Both the position numbers and the translations under genes were made by a program. Source: Lachnospiraceae bacterium UBA938 (GTDB lineage Bacteria > Bacillota > Clostridia > Lachnospirales > Lachnospiraceae). From it: 64,000 bases of DNA. Below the pieces are notes generated by a model. The model was not told where the DNA came from. It searched no databases and saw only the letters and a list, made by a program, of their open reading frames with translations. The stretch spans positions 5,545 through 69,544 of the forward strand of contig DBDG01000046.1 of assembly GCA_002293475.1 (NCBI GenBank). The letters are read 5' to 3'. Positions 15,723 through 25,332 of the stretch are shown in pieces; position 1 is the first letter of the stretch; each line of letters opens with the position of its first letter.

Positions 15723-16853
15723 ATGACTATCAATAATCATGTCGCGCTTGATTTAAAGGCCGCCAACCGAAACCGTATTTTTCGTGCGATTATCAGCGCG
15801 GAGCGCATTACGAAACAGGGCTTGGTGGAGCTTCTGGGTCTGAGCCTGCCGACGGTCACGCAGAACCTTAATGAGCTGGTTGCCCAAGGGCTGGTGTGCG
15901 AAAATGGAGCCTTTCGCTACACCGGAGGCCGGAGTGCGAAGGGCTACTCGATTGACAGCAACTCGCGAAAGACGATCGGCATAGATATCAACAGAAGCCA
16001 TCTGTCTGTAGTCGTTATCAATCTCGCGGGGGAGATTATCTCAAGCCTGCACGAACATAGACCTTTTATCAAATCCGATGAGTATTACCGGCACATGGGC
16101 GAGCTGGTAGTCGAGACCGTCAGGAAATTCACCATCTCAGAACAAGAGCTTCTGGGCATCGGCATAAGCGTCCAAGGCCTTGTAAGCAGTGACAAGTCGC
16201 AAGTAAAATACGGACCCATACTCGGCAACACCGGCGACACGGTCAATGAGATAGCCAAGTATATCCCCTACCCCTGTGAACTTTTTCACGACGCGGACTC
16301 AGCTGCCTTTGCTGAGCTCTGGGTCTCGCCCGATACGGACAACGCTGTCTATCTTTCCCTGAGCACCAATCTGGGCGGCTCAGTCATTATTAACCGCCGG
16401 ATCCGCACGGGGGATAATTTTTTCGCCGGCAAAGTCGAGCACATGACCCTGCGCCCCGGCGGAGAGCTTTGCTATTGCGGAAGGCGCGGCTGCGTCGAGG
16501 CCTATTGCAACACCTCAAGGCTGACCGAGGGTATCTCCGACGGCAGACTGGATCTGTTTTTTCAGAAACTGGAGTCCGGTAACCCCAGAGCCATAGCCCA
16601 GTGGGACAATTATCTGGAGAATTTGACCATTCTTATCAGCAATCTGCACATGCTGTTAGACTGCGAGGTCATCTTGGGCGGCTACATGGCTCCCTTTCTC
16701 GAAAAACACTTGGACGGAATCATCCGTCGCGTGCGCGGGATAAACTGCCCGGACATTCCGGAAAACCTGATCACCCTTGCCAACTATAAAAATGAGCCTA
16801 TCGCCGCTGGTGCCGCCCTTTACTATTTGGACCGGTTCATCCATAAGGTATAG
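15723..16853 (+). CDS. ROK family transcriptional regulator (NagC/XylR type)
   Basis: The 376-residue protein has an N-terminal winged helix (GLVELLGLSLPTVTQNLNEL near residues 32-52), a wing-like TGGR, and a ROK sugar-kinase-like domain starting GIDINRSH. The zinc motif CYCGRRGC lies near residues 250-258. ROK repressors sense sugars or sugar phosphates. It is divergent from the dehydrogenase-importer operon with about 225 bp between starts, so it very likely controls that operon and itself. AGGAG precedes the ATG. Confidence 0.92.
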   Translation: MTINNHVALDLKAANRNRIFRAIISAERITKQGLVELLGLSLPTVTQNLNELVAQGLVCENGAFRYTGGRSAKGYSIDSNSRKTIGIDINRSHLSVVVINLAGEIISSLHEHRPFIKSDEYYRHMGELVVETVRKFTISEQELLGIGISVQGLVSSDKSQVKYGPILGNTGDTVNEIAKYIPYPCELFHDADSAAFAELWVSPDTDNAVYLSLSTNLGGSVIINRRIRTGDNFFAGKVEHMTLRPGGELCYCGRRGCVEAYCNTSRLTEGISDGRLDLFFQKLESGNPRAIAQWDNYLENLTILISNLHMLLDCEVILGGYMAPFLEKHLDGIIRRVRGINCPDIPENLITLANYKNEPIAAGAALYYLDRFIHKV

Positions 16854-16935
16854 CGGTAAACCGCCTCCTGCAGCATTTTTAATATCAGCTGCCGGGAACT
16901 AGATTGAAGATGGGATTAAATAGGAAGGAAAAACC

Positions 16936-17802
16936 ATGTGGACTGCCGATGAATGGAAAGATTATGAATTAATAGAAGCCGCTTCGAAAGAAAAACTGGA
17001 GCGCTGGGGCGAGTATATTCTCGTACGGCCGGATCCGCAGGTCATCTGGAACACCCCTCGGAAACACCCCGGATGGAAGCGCAAGAACGCCCATTATCAC
17101 CGCAGCGCCCAAGGCGGCGGAGAATGGGAATTCCTCGACCTTCCGGAAGAATGGAGCATTAATTATAAAGACCTGACTTTCCGCTTAAAACCTTTCGGTT
17201 TTAAACATACCGGTCTTTTCCCCGAACAAGCTGTAAACTGGGATTGGTTTACCGGTAAGATAAAAGGTGCCGGACGACCGCTTAAAATACTGAATCTCTT
17301 CGCTTATACCGGCGGCGCTACCTTGGCCGCCGCCGCCGCCGGCGCACAAGTGACCCATGTAGATGCCTCGAAAGGCATGGTCAGCTGGGCAAAAGAAAAC
17401 GCCATAGCCTCCGGACTTCAACATGCACCGGTCCGCTGGCTGGTAGACGACTGCGTGAAATTTGTCGCCCGGGAAATACGCCGCGGTAATACTTATGACG
17501 GCATCATCATGGATCCGCCTTCCTATGGCCGCGGTCCCGGCGGCGAGGTCTGGAAAATCGAGGACGACATCTTCGCTTTCCTGGAACTGACTTCGCAGAT
17601 CCTTTCCTACGATGCCGCCTTCTTTCTGATCAACTCCTATACCACCGGTCTTCAGCCCGCTGTTTTATCCTATCTGCTGAATACCGTACTGGTTCCGCGC
17701 TTTGGCGGCCGGGCAGAAGCCGGGGAGATCGGTCTGCCCGTCACATCAAACGGCCTCATCCTACCCTGCGGCGCTTCCGGCCGCTGGGAGCCAGACAACT
17801 GA
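16936..17802 (+). CDS. Class I SAM-dependent methyltransferase (RlmI/K-like)
   Basis: The 288-residue methyltransferase has SAM motif I in LNLFAYTGGATLAAA near residue 119, an acidic HVDASKGMV after it and the catalytic motif MDPPSYGRG near residue 194. The pattern matches the family of 23S rRNA cytosine-C5 or guanine methyltransferases that lack a PUA domain. rRNA is the likely substrate, but this is not proven. It has a GGAAGG ribosome site and stands alone, convergent with the next gene. Confidence 0.85.
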   Translation: MWTADEWKDYELIEAASKEKLERWGEYILVRPDPQVIWNTPRKHPGWKRKNAHYHRSAQGGGEWEFLDLPEEWSINYKDLTFRLKPFGFKHTGLFPEQAVNWDWFTGKIKGAGRPLKILNLFAYTGGATLAAAAAGAQVTHVDASKGMVSWAKENAIASGLQHAPVRWLVDDCVKFVAREIRRGNTYDGIIMDPPSYGRGPGGEVWKIEDDIFAFLELTSQILSYDAAFFLINSYTTGLQPAVLSYLLNTVLVPRFGGRAEAGEIGLPVTSNGLILPCGASGRWEPDN

Positions 17803-17835
17803 TTTGCATGGTTTCTAAATCTTGCGTCATGTTGC

Positions 17836-17862
17836 TGACCCTGACGAAAAGTCAGTCGGTCA
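17836..17862. terminator. Possible convergent hairpin
   Basis: TGACC and CTGAC pair with GTCAG and GGTCA around GAAAA, with a two-base bulge. It overlaps the 3' end of the minus-strand gene and lacks a clear U-run, so terminator function is uncertain. Confidence 0.35.
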
Positions 17863-19288
17863 CTTCTTCCAGTGCCGCGCAAAAACTCTGATACCAGCTT
17901 TCAAATTCCGCCTCAGAAAGAAAACCCGCTGTCGCCTCATCAAGGCTCATGCCGCCCGCAATACGGGCCTTGACGGTTTGCCGGTCGGCTCCCGCCTTCT
18001 CTTGGAGATGATACTCCAATATCATAGCCGCATCGCTGCCCCTCGCAAAAACTTGACCGGCGTTAAAACTCCCTTTCTCCCCATATTGAAAAGCCGTTAA
18101 CAGGCTTTCATAGGTTTGCGGTGTCACGTCCAGTTCTCTTTCAACAATCGCTAGGTCTAGTTTTAATTTTTTATAGGCACTTTCTTTTACTGGCAAATAG
18201 CCCGACGGGCAGCCGAAAGTTATATTTTGTTCATCCTCAGTAAGCCATTTCAGGAAAGTCACCGAGGCGTATTCTTCCGCTTGGGATGCTTTCACGACTG
18301 CCATCCCCGTCTCCGCCTGTGCTATATAATCAGACCCGCCGGCAAAAAGCGGCGCCGGCATCACCGCATAGTCAATCGGATAATGATCCGTGCCCCGCTC
18401 TGTCTCTTGGGGGAAAAACATGGAAGCCGCTGTCGATCCGGTGAAAGCGACAATCTCACCGCTCCTTACGTCATCAGAGCGGAAGTTCCCGAAAGACTTA
18501 AAATATCCTTTAATATAGGACGTATAGTAAAAATCCCAGATATGCCTCATAACATTCCGGTCAGCTTGCATACCAGCCTGTCGGTCATTGATCCGTAAAA
18601 GCTCTTTTCCCGGCGGCAGGGAATCGTTCAGCAATAGACTGGCAACTGATTCTTGACCATAAAAAGCCCGGCCGTCCTCAGCTATATCCGGCGTCCGGTC
18701 ATCCGTCCATTCATAGTAAGACTGCGCCACAGCCGCCAGCCCTTCCCTGGTTCCCAGTTGTGACAGCATCGCACCGGTCTCTGCCGCAAAAAGATCCCAG
18801 TCTGTTTTATTGATCATCAAAACTTCGGTTGCTATCGCAATGGGAAACAGCCTCAGTTCACCGTTCCTGCCGAGCCTTCCTGCATCTATAAAAGCATCCA
18901 CATATCCGCTTATTTCCGCTTCCGACAAATATTGGGAAATATCAGCCAGACATCCGCTCTCCTCAAACTCCCAGACAAAATCTGCCGAAACCGAGATAAG
19001 GCTGGGCATCGCTTCGCTGCCTGCTTCCTGGTCTAAAGCGGCACTGATCGCTTCAACATCCTTATATCCATACACGGCCACAAAAATGCCTTGTTCTTTA
19101 CCTTCCGTACCGTTAAACTCTTCAGCCAGTTCTTCAAAGACAACCCGCTGGGTACTGTTAAAATCATGCCAAACAGTGACTGTTACCGGATTTATCTTCA
19201 TCGTTTGAATCGAACTACATCCACTGTTTGACAACAACACAGCAGACATAATAAACAACCATATTTTTTTCTCATAACCTAGCCTCAA
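17852..19288 (-). CDS. Extracellular solute-binding lipoprotein, sugar type
   Basis: The 478-residue protein has a hydrophobic signal ending in a lipobox (SNSGC) and a family 1 binding fold (VWHDFNSTQRVVFEELAEEFN). No permease or ATPase genes are next to it. As sequenced, the only in-frame start that keeps the basic N-region is TTG at 19288, without a good ribosome site. An ATG at 19275 with GAGG 7 bases upstream is one base out of frame across a run of seven A (19264-19270). One extra A would give a typical MRKKIWLF start. Coordinates are for the TTG form. Confidence 0.8.
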   Translation of the reverse strand: MRLGYEKKIWLFIMSAVLLSNSGCSSIQTMKINPVTVTVWHDFNSTQRVVFEELAEEFNGTEGKEQGIFVAVYGYKDVEAISAALDQEAGSEAMPSLISVSADFVWEFEESGCLADISQYLSEAEISGYVDAFIDAGRLGRNGELRLFPIAIATEVLMINKTDWDLFAAETGAMLSQLGTREGLAAVAQSYYEWTDDRTPDIAEDGRAFYGQESVASLLLNDSLPPGKELLRINDRQAGMQADRNVMRHIWDFYYTSYIKGYFKSFGNFRSDDVRSGEIVAFTGSTAASMFFPQETERGTDHYPIDYAVMPAPLFAGGSDYIAQAETGMAVVKASQAEEYASVTFLKWLTEDEQNITFGCPSGYLPVKESAYKKLKLDLAIVERELDVTPQTYESLLTAFQYGEKGSFNAGQVFARGSDAAMILEYHLQEKAGADRQTVKARIAGGMSLDEATAGFLSEAEFESWYQSFCAALEEVTD

Positions 19289-19297
19289 TTATAGCCG

Positions 19298-20581
19298 TTA
19301 TCTCCTCTCTGCTTCCGCCTCCAGCTCATTCACAAATGATTTGAACAGGCTGACCACAGACATATCATCAATACCTATGCTCATGAACACAGCCACGATC
19401 TGATAGTCCGGCACCACTATAATATACTGTCCACCAAGGCCGGCCGCATAATACATCTGATAATCCTGCTGCCCATCCGGGACATCTATCCACCAGTTAT
19501 AACCGTATTCCCCGTCCGGACCTTGCGGCTGAGTAGACGCCGTTATCCATTCTTCCGATATTATTCTTTCTTCGCCCCACATGCCCTTATTCAGATATAA
19601 CTGTCCGATCCTGGCAGCATCTCTGGCTGTCATATAGATACCGAATCCCCCGAGCGAAATCCCTTGGCTATCCCCCCACCATATATAATCCTTGATGCCA
19701 ATAGGGGCAAACATATTCACATCGGCATACTCTTTTGCCGACATCCCGGTGGCCTCGGTCAGAAGCGCCGAAAGCAGATGCGAATCACCGGAGTTATAAT
19801 TGAACACCTCACCCGGCTTATTCCGCATATTGCTGCCAAGAATATAATCCACCTGATTCTCCGCCATCATCCAGTCAAGCATAAGCATCCCGTTGGCAAG
19901 CGTTTCCGTCCATTCAATCCCGGAAGTAAGGCTCAGCAGGTTTCCGACCGTAATCTCTTTCATATCCGCATCAATATTACCAGCGGCAACACCCTCAGCA
20001 ATGGCCGGTAAGTAAGCTTCAATCTTCGTGTCTATCCCCGCCAGATACCCCTGATCAATTGCTATTCCCACCGTCGCCGACAAAATGCTTTTCGTAATCG
20101 AATAAATGTCAAACCGGGTACCCGCACTGTTCCCTTCCTGGTAATATTCATATATCATCGCGCCGTCTTTTATTACCAAAGCAGCCCGTATCGGCCTAGC
20201 CCCGATCTCTCTGTCCAAATCATCAATCTGTGTGCGGCTGACTCCATGGTTTTCCGGTGTATCCATCCCCCATTCCCCAGTTATATATTCCTGCCCCCCA
20301 GTGGCCTTTTCTTCCTCCGTACGAGAACCCTCCGTCACTATTTCTTCGTTCCCTGTTAGTATTTCCTCGTTCTCTGTCAGCATTTCCTCGTTCCCTGTCA
20401 GTATTTCCTCCTCCGACACTTCCGATTCCGTCCGTTCTCCATCCGCTTCTGCCCCTTCATCCGCATCAGTCATATTATCTTGCCCGATCAAATCCTTTAT
20501 CTGCTGTTCACTGATCCTACATCCCATCACTAAAGCCAAACACAAAACCACCCCAAAAACTTTCCAGCCACCTCGCCTCAT
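19298..20581 (-). CDS. Serine hydrolase, beta-lactamase/class C fold, lipoprotein
   Basis: The protein has 427 residues. A signal with lipobox LVMGC precedes a linker of 7-residue repeats (NEEILTG type), then a beta-lactamase/DD-peptidase-like domain with the SxxK motif SITK at about residues 161-164 and the Tyr of FNYNSGD near 262. These enzymes are often esterases or peptidases acting outside the cell. The start at 20581 has GGAGG 6 bases upstream. It lies between the DUF2164 gene and the solute-binding lipoprotein, probably in one transcript. Confidence 0.85.
   Translation of the reverse strand: MRRGGWKVFGVVLCLALVMGCRISEQQIKDLIGQDNMTDADEGAEADGERTESEVSEEEILTGNEEMLTENEEILTGNEEIVTEGSRTEEEKATGGQEYITGEWGMDTPENHGVSRTQIDDLDREIGARPIRAALVIKDGAMIYEYYQEGNSAGTRFDIYSITKSILSATVGIAIDQGYLAGIDTKIEAYLPAIAEGVAAGNIDADMKEITVGNLLSLTSGIEWTETLANGMLMLDWMMAENQVDYILGSNMRNKPGEVFNYNSGDSHLLSALLTEATGMSAKEYADVNMFAPIGIKDYIWWGDSQGISLGGFGIYMTARDAARIGQLYLNKGMWGEERIISEEWITASTQPQGPDGEYGYNWWIDVPDGQQDYQMYYAAGLGGQYIIVVPDYQIVAVFMSIGIDDMSVVSLFKSFVNELEAEAERR
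20339..20410 (-). repeat. 21-bp tandem repeat inside the serine hydrolase gene
   Basis: Three full imperfect 21-bp units and part of a fourth encode repeats of (G/E)NEE(I/M)LT in the linker behind the lipid anchor. Unit number could change the distance between membrane and enzyme. Confidence 0.8.
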
Positions 20582-20622
20582 GTCGCCTCCTTCCGCCGCT
20601 GCCGGCCATCTCTGCCTTTCCC

Positions 20623-20877
20623 TCAGCACTTATACAAAGAATAAAAATCCGCCTCGGCATTATCCATCAGCCTCTTAAACCACAGCTGACTATCATCCAG
20701 AGCTTTATTATATATCATATCACCCATAGTCCCTAAAAAGAAATCCATAATTTTATCAGTAGCTATGATTCCCCATTCCTGCTCCATCTCATCCCGGAAA
20801 AAAGCCGTTATTTCAGCACGAAGTTTCTGCTTTTCTGCTTCACTGAACCGATATTTCGACAAAGGCTCTCTGTTCAT
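20623..20877 (-). CDS. DUF2164 family protein
   Basis: The 84-residue protein has the family pattern: EITAFFRDEMEQEWG, then IMDFFLGTMGDMIYNKAL and a C-terminal region with WF. The function is unknown. The start at 20877 has GGAGG 7 bases upstream. It is the first gene of a minus-strand group with the serine hydrolase and the solute-binding lipoprotein, divergent from the hybrid kinase gene. Confidence 0.8.
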   Translation of the reverse strand: MNREPLSKYRFSEAEKQKLRAEITAFFRDEMEQEWGIIATDKIMDFFLGTMGDMIYNKALDDSQLWFKRLMDNAEADFYSLYKC

Positions 20878-20914
20878 TTCGTCCCTCCTTATCATAAACC
20901 CAGTTAACTATTTT

Positions 20915-20944
20915 ATAATATCACAGGCATCCAGCTTTTGTCCA
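20915..20944 (-). promoter_or_regulatory. Candidate promoter of the DUF2164 gene
   Basis: The minus strand reads TGGACA, an 18-bp spacer, then TATTAT, 38 bp upstream of the start codon. Confidence 0.5.
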
Positions 20945-20986
20945 TGTAGTTAGCAGTTACTGTTCCCTTTCAAATAAAAGACAACG

Positions 20987-21015
20987 TAGACTTTAAGCTC
21001 CCTCTATGCTATACT
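20987..21015 (+). promoter_or_regulatory. Candidate promoter of the hybrid kinase gene
   Basis: TAGACT, a 17-bp spacer and TATACT lie 65 bp upstream of the start codon. Confidence 0.6.
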
Positions 21016-21080
21016 GAACTATGCCATCACGGCTCTGCTGATGCGTCGGAATTCACATATTTTTTCTCAGGAGCAGCCCC

Positions 21081-24000
21081 ATGAACCGGATAAAAAGACA
21101 CCGTGAAAAACAGAATAATAAGCCGTCAACAATATCCGGTGCCCCCAAGATAAAGCGAGGAGCAGTTGCCCGTTTCCGCAAAATCAACACGCTTTTGCTT
21201 GTCATCATCCTAGTACTGGTAACCGGCGGCGGCGCCGGGCTTATTATCAATATCGTAGAGGAAACCTCCAGCAATTACGCGCGCTTCTACTCTATTGAAA
21301 CAGTAGAGAAAATAGGTTCTTTTCTGAACCGGGAAATCGCCCTTATCGAGGAAGTAAGCCATTCTAAAGCACTGCTTGACTGGTTTGCTGATGAAGCCGA
21401 CCCTGTCAAAAAAGAGGCGGCCTACTTCGAGATGATGGATTATGCCAATATGCTTCAGATAACCAGCCTGTACTTTGGCATCTATGATTCCCTGAATGAA
21501 TATTCCATTGAAAGCGATGCCCCCTTTGAAGAATTCGCCCCATTTGATGTTTTTGACCCCCATGACCTGCATGACAGCTGGTACTTTGACAGCGCGGCAT
21601 CCGTGAATGATTTTGAACTGAATATCGACGTGGATAAAATATCCAAGACCCAGCGGGTTTGGATCAATTACAAGGTGGAACAGGACGGAAACGTCCTTGG
21701 CGTATTCTGTTCCGCCCTGCAGTTTGACGACGTGTTCTTTGATCTGTTCGGCCAATACACGGATGAAAATATCCTAGGCATGATCATTGATGCCGACGGC
21801 TATATTCAGATGGACAGCTCCGGTTATGAGGATATTACCTATTACGACGACATCCAGGACTTTGATAAAGAGGAGAAAATACACATATTCTCGGTCAATT
21901 CGGAACCTGCTTTTGAAGAAACGGTAGAACTGCTCCTGGCACAGACCAATGAGCAGCGGATGGCTCATGGCAGCCCGGAGGTAATCAATCTGGACACCGG
22001 CAACTACGGATATGCTTCAATTGCTCCGATCTCCAATACGAACTGGATGGTAGTAACTTTCTTTAATTCCCGCTCATTGTTTGACGGTACCCTCTTTATT
22101 CTGCTGATCATCGGAATAATTTCGTCTTTTATTATATATACGCTGTTTAGTTCCTCCCTGCTCCGCCGCTTGGTGCTGATACCCCTCAATCACCTGACGG
22201 TCAGTGTTGCCGGAGCCGATGTAGGCGATACACATATTGACAGCAAGGATCAGGACGGCGAATTCGGGGTGCTGGCTCAGGCGATCAACAACATGCTGGA
22301 GCGTATCAATTCCTACCATGCGGAACTCCTGATCACTACCGGTGAGTTAAACCGTCTGGCAGAATTGATGCAGGTCATCAATGACGTAGCGAAAGTACTG
22401 CTGGCAGCGGCAGAAGAAGAAGAATTTGAATCGTCTCTCCTTGAAGGCATGGAACTGCTGGGGAGCTGTATCAATGTTGACCGGGTCTATATCTGGCAAA
22501 ATGAATGGCATGACGGTCTTCTTTACTATACCTTGCAGTATGAATGGCAGAATGAGATCGGACGCCATAGCAGACACGTCGCCTCCAAGGCATCGTTTTG
22601 CTACCCTAAAGATAACCCCGCGTGGGAAGCCAAGTTCAGGAATGGTGAATGTATCAACGGACCGGTTACCCTGCTGACACCAAATGAGCAGCAAGCCGTC
22701 AATGCCTATGAAGCAAAGTCGATCCTAGGCATCCCGATCTATCTGCGGGAAACTTTCTGGGGCTTTATCAGTTTTGATGATTGTCGGCTGGAACGCAGTT
22801 TTACTGATATAGAGGTCGATATGCTCCGCTCTGGCGGCCTAATATTGGTTAATGCCGTCAACCGTAACATGCAGGCCCTAGCTGTTCGGAAAGCACACGA
22901 ACGCACCCAGCTGATGTTGGATGCGACGCCGCTATACTGCCAGCTATGGGACCGGAATCACACTCCGTTTGACTGTAACGATGAAGCGGTACGGCTGTTT
23001 AACCTGAAAGATAAAGCAGAGTTTTTAGCCCGCTTCTTTGAACTTTTACCGGAATATCAGCCCGACGGCCAGCTTTCTGTCGCCAAAGTATTCCGGCTGA
23101 TTGAAGAAACGTTTGCGACCGGACGCTGTAAATCCGAATGGGTCTTCCAGATGCTGGACGGCACTCCGCTGCCTGCCGAGGTGACACTGGTCCGCGTAAG
23201 CTACGGCGATGATTATGTCATTGCCGCATATGCCCACGACTTGCGGGAAAACAAACGGATTATGACGGAACTTGAGACAGCTATGATCAGAGCCCAGGAG
23301 GCCAGCGTAGCCAAAAGCAATTTTCTGTCAAACATGAGCCATGAGATCCGGACTCCTCTGAATGCCATCACCGGAATGACCATGGTCGGCCAGTCAGCCG
23401 CTGACCTAGAACGGAAAGACTATGCTTTTGAAAAAATAGAAGGTGCCTCCTATCATCTACTGGGTATTATCAACGACATCTTGGATATGTCCAAAATAGA
23501 AGCCGGCAAATTCACGCTTTCCATTGTCGAATTTGACTTTGAAAAGCTCCTCCAAAAGGCTATAAATGTCATCCATTTCCGGCTGACGGAAAAGAAACAG
23601 CAATTTAGTATTAAGATTGACAAGAATATCCCTGCTGCCCTGATCGGTGATGACCAGCGGCTCGCACAGGTCATCACTAACCTGCTGTCCAATGCTATTA
23701 AATTCACTCCCGAGGAAAAGGAAATCAGCCTGACCGCCAGCCTTGCCGCCGAAGAAAACGGTATCTGTACCTTACAAATCTCCGTCAAGGATGCCGGTAT
23801 CGGCATCAGTCCGGAGCAGCGCAAAAGACTCTTTGGTTCTTTTGAACAGGCGGAAAATGACACGACACGTAAATTCGGCGGCACCGGCCTCGGCCTTTCC
23901 ATTTCCAAAAACATAGTTGAGATGATGGGCGGAACGATATGGGTCGAATCCGAATTTGGGAACGGCTCCACTTTTACTTTTACAGTACTTCTGGAGCGAG

Positions 24001-24449
24001 GCATAGAACTGGATATTGATACAGCGGCAGTTAATGAAGCCGCCGCTCCGGCTGAAAGCCAGCTGTCCTTTGCCGGCCGGCACATCCTTCTAGCGGAAGA
24101 TATTGAAATCAATCGGGAAATCGTTGCCTCGATGCTGGAATCTGTACAGCTGGTGATTGATTATGCCGAAAACGGGCGCGAGGCAGTGAATAAATTTACC
24201 CAGACCCCGGAGCTCTATGACTTGATATTTATGGATGTCCAGATGCCGGAAATGGACGGTTATGAGGCTACACGCACGATCAGGCAGATGTCGCTGGAAG
24301 AGGCGAAAACTGTTCCTATTATCGCCATGACTGCCAACGTGTTCCGAGAAGATATTGAAAAATGCCTGCAGGCCGGCATGAATGACCACATCGGGAAGCC
24401 GCTGGCATATGGTGAGCTATTGGAGAAACTGCAATTCTTTTTATCTTAA
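21081..24449 (+). CDS. Hybrid sensor histidine kinase/response regulator
   Basis: The protein has 1122 residues. The order is: basic N-terminus; membrane helix about 37-57; a large extracellular sensor of Cache type about 60-335; a second helix about 343-366; HAMP about 367-420; GAF-like about 450-610; PAS-like about 625-730; HisKA with phospho-His in NMSHEIRTPLN near 753; HATPase_c about 860-980 with N, G1 and G2 boxes (NLLSNAIKFT, DAGIGIS, GGTGLGLS); and a receiver about 995-1120 with phospho-Asp in LIFMDVQMPEMDG. No HPt or partner regulator is adjacent. Signal and output are unknown. Confidence 0.94.
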   Translation: MNRIKRHREKQNNKPSTISGAPKIKRGAVARFRKINTLLLVIILVLVTGGGAGLIINIVEETSSNYARFYSIETVEKIGSFLNREIALIEEVSHSKALLDWFADEADPVKKEAAYFEMMDYANMLQITSLYFGIYDSLNEYSIESDAPFEEFAPFDVFDPHDLHDSWYFDSAASVNDFELNIDVDKISKTQRVWINYKVEQDGNVLGVFCSALQFDDVFFDLFGQYTDENILGMIIDADGYIQMDSSGYEDITYYDDIQDFDKEEKIHIFSVNSEPAFEETVELLLAQTNEQRMAHGSPEVINLDTGNYGYASIAPISNTNWMVVTFFNSRSLFDGTLFILLIIGIISSFIIYTLFSSSLLRRLVLIPLNHLTVSVAGADVGDTHIDSKDQDGEFGVLAQAINNMLERINSYHAELLITTGELNRLAELMQVINDVAKVLLAAAEEEEFESSLLEGMELLGSCINVDRVYIWQNEWHDGLLYYTLQYEWQNEIGRHSRHVASKASFCYPKDNPAWEAKFRNGECINGPVTLLTPNEQQAVNAYEAKSILGIPIYLRETFWGFISFDDCRLERSFTDIEVDMLRSGGLILVNAVNRNMQALAVRKAHERTQLMLDATPLYCQLWDRNHTPFDCNDEAVRLFNLKDKAEFLARFFELLPEYQPDGQLSVAKVFRLIEETFATGRCKSEWVFQMLDGTPLPAEVTLVRVSYGDDYVIAAYAHDLRENKRIMTELETAMIRAQEASVAKSNFLSNMSHEIRTPLNAITGMTMVGQSAADLERKDYAFEKIEGASYHLLGIINDILDMSKIEAGKFTLSIVEFDFEKLLQKAINVIHFRLTEKKQQFSIKIDKNIPAALIGDDQRLAQVITNLLSNAIKFTPEEKEISLTASLAAEENGICTLQISVKDAGIGISPEQRKRLFGSFEQAENDTTRKFGGTGLGLSISKNIVEMMGGTIWVESEFGNGSTFTFTVLLERGIELDIDTAAVNEAAAPAESQLSFAGRHILLAEDIEINREIVASMLESVQLVIDYAENGREAVNKFTQTPELYDLIFMDVQMPEMDGYEATRTIRQMSLEEAKTVPIIAMTANVFREDIEKCLQAGMNDHIGKPLAYGELLEKLQFFLS

Positions 24450-24464
24450 ATTCTACATAGAGTT

Positions 24465-25139
24465 TTAACTGAAGGAAAATAAGTTTTTTTGATTTTTTCT
24501 CATCCGGAAGGCAACGAACTGTTCTTCTTCCAGACAAAAGTAAACATTATTTTGCTTCACGCTCTTAAACGTCTGTCCTGGTAATATATTATATGTATGA
24601 GCGGGATATATCTTCACATCATTCTCTACCCTAGCCTTAATCTTCTGGAAACTCTGGTACATACTTACTACCGAAGCTCCGGCACCAATACAGATACCAC
24701 ATCCCTCGATAAAAACCGTATCCCCGGTAAACAGGCTGTCCTCCAACAAAAAACAGGCGCTGCCTATTGTATGTCCGGGCGTAATAAGGCAAGTGATTTT
24801 TGTATTTCCGACCGCCAAAATCTCTTCGTCATCAAAAAGCATCATATTGGGGCAGTTAAAACAATAATAATCGGCTTCTGTTCTCGAAATATAAACACTA
24901 CAGCCATAATGATACACGAGATCACCGATTCTCCTGATATGATCCGGATGGCTATGCGTAATAAGCACCTGTTCCAAGACAATACCCGTCCGGGAGATCA
25001 TATCGGTAATCTGCCGCATGTCACAAGCGGGGTCTATTATTGCCGCCTTCCGGGTTATCTTATCAACGATTGTATAAACATTATTTTTGGTAAAACTGGT
25101 ATCTTTTAAACTGATAATATCATAAGTATCTTGGTTCAT
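24465..25139 (-). CDS. Metallo-beta-lactamase-fold hydrolase
   Basis: The 224-residue protein has the zinc motif HSHPDH (His62, His64, Asp66, His67), then TPGHTIGS and FTGDTVF, and a final His in YPAHTY, giving a complete binuclear metal site. It is related to glyoxalase II-like and polyketide-cluster MBL hydrolases. The substrate is not predictable. It converges on the hybrid kinase gene with a 15-bp gap. No acyl-carrier genes lie next to it, although an ACP cluster occurs 6 kb away. Confidence 0.85.
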   Translation of the reverse strand: MNQDTYDIISLKDTSFTKNNVYTIVDKITRKAAIIDPACDMRQITDMISRTGIVLEQVLITHSHPDHIRRIGDLVYHYGCSVYISRTEADYYCFNCPNMMLFDDEEILAVGNTKITCLITPGHTIGSACFLLEDSLFTGDTVFIEGCGICIGAGASVVSMYQSFQKIKARVENDVKIYPAHTYNILPGQTFKSVKQNNVYFCLEEEQFVAFRMRKNQKNLFSFS

Positions 25140-25332
25140 ATTTATTTCTTCTTCCCCGTATAAAATAGAATGACGATATAATATATAATATCTTACAATT
25201 TAACAAAATACAATACTAATTTTCATATGTATCCTACCCTGCGGGCGATACTTAACCGGTTATATAAGGAAAAAACCTTTTCCTGTTTTAACGGGCTATA
25301 CCGGTCCCACTGGCGATACCGGTCCCACCGGC

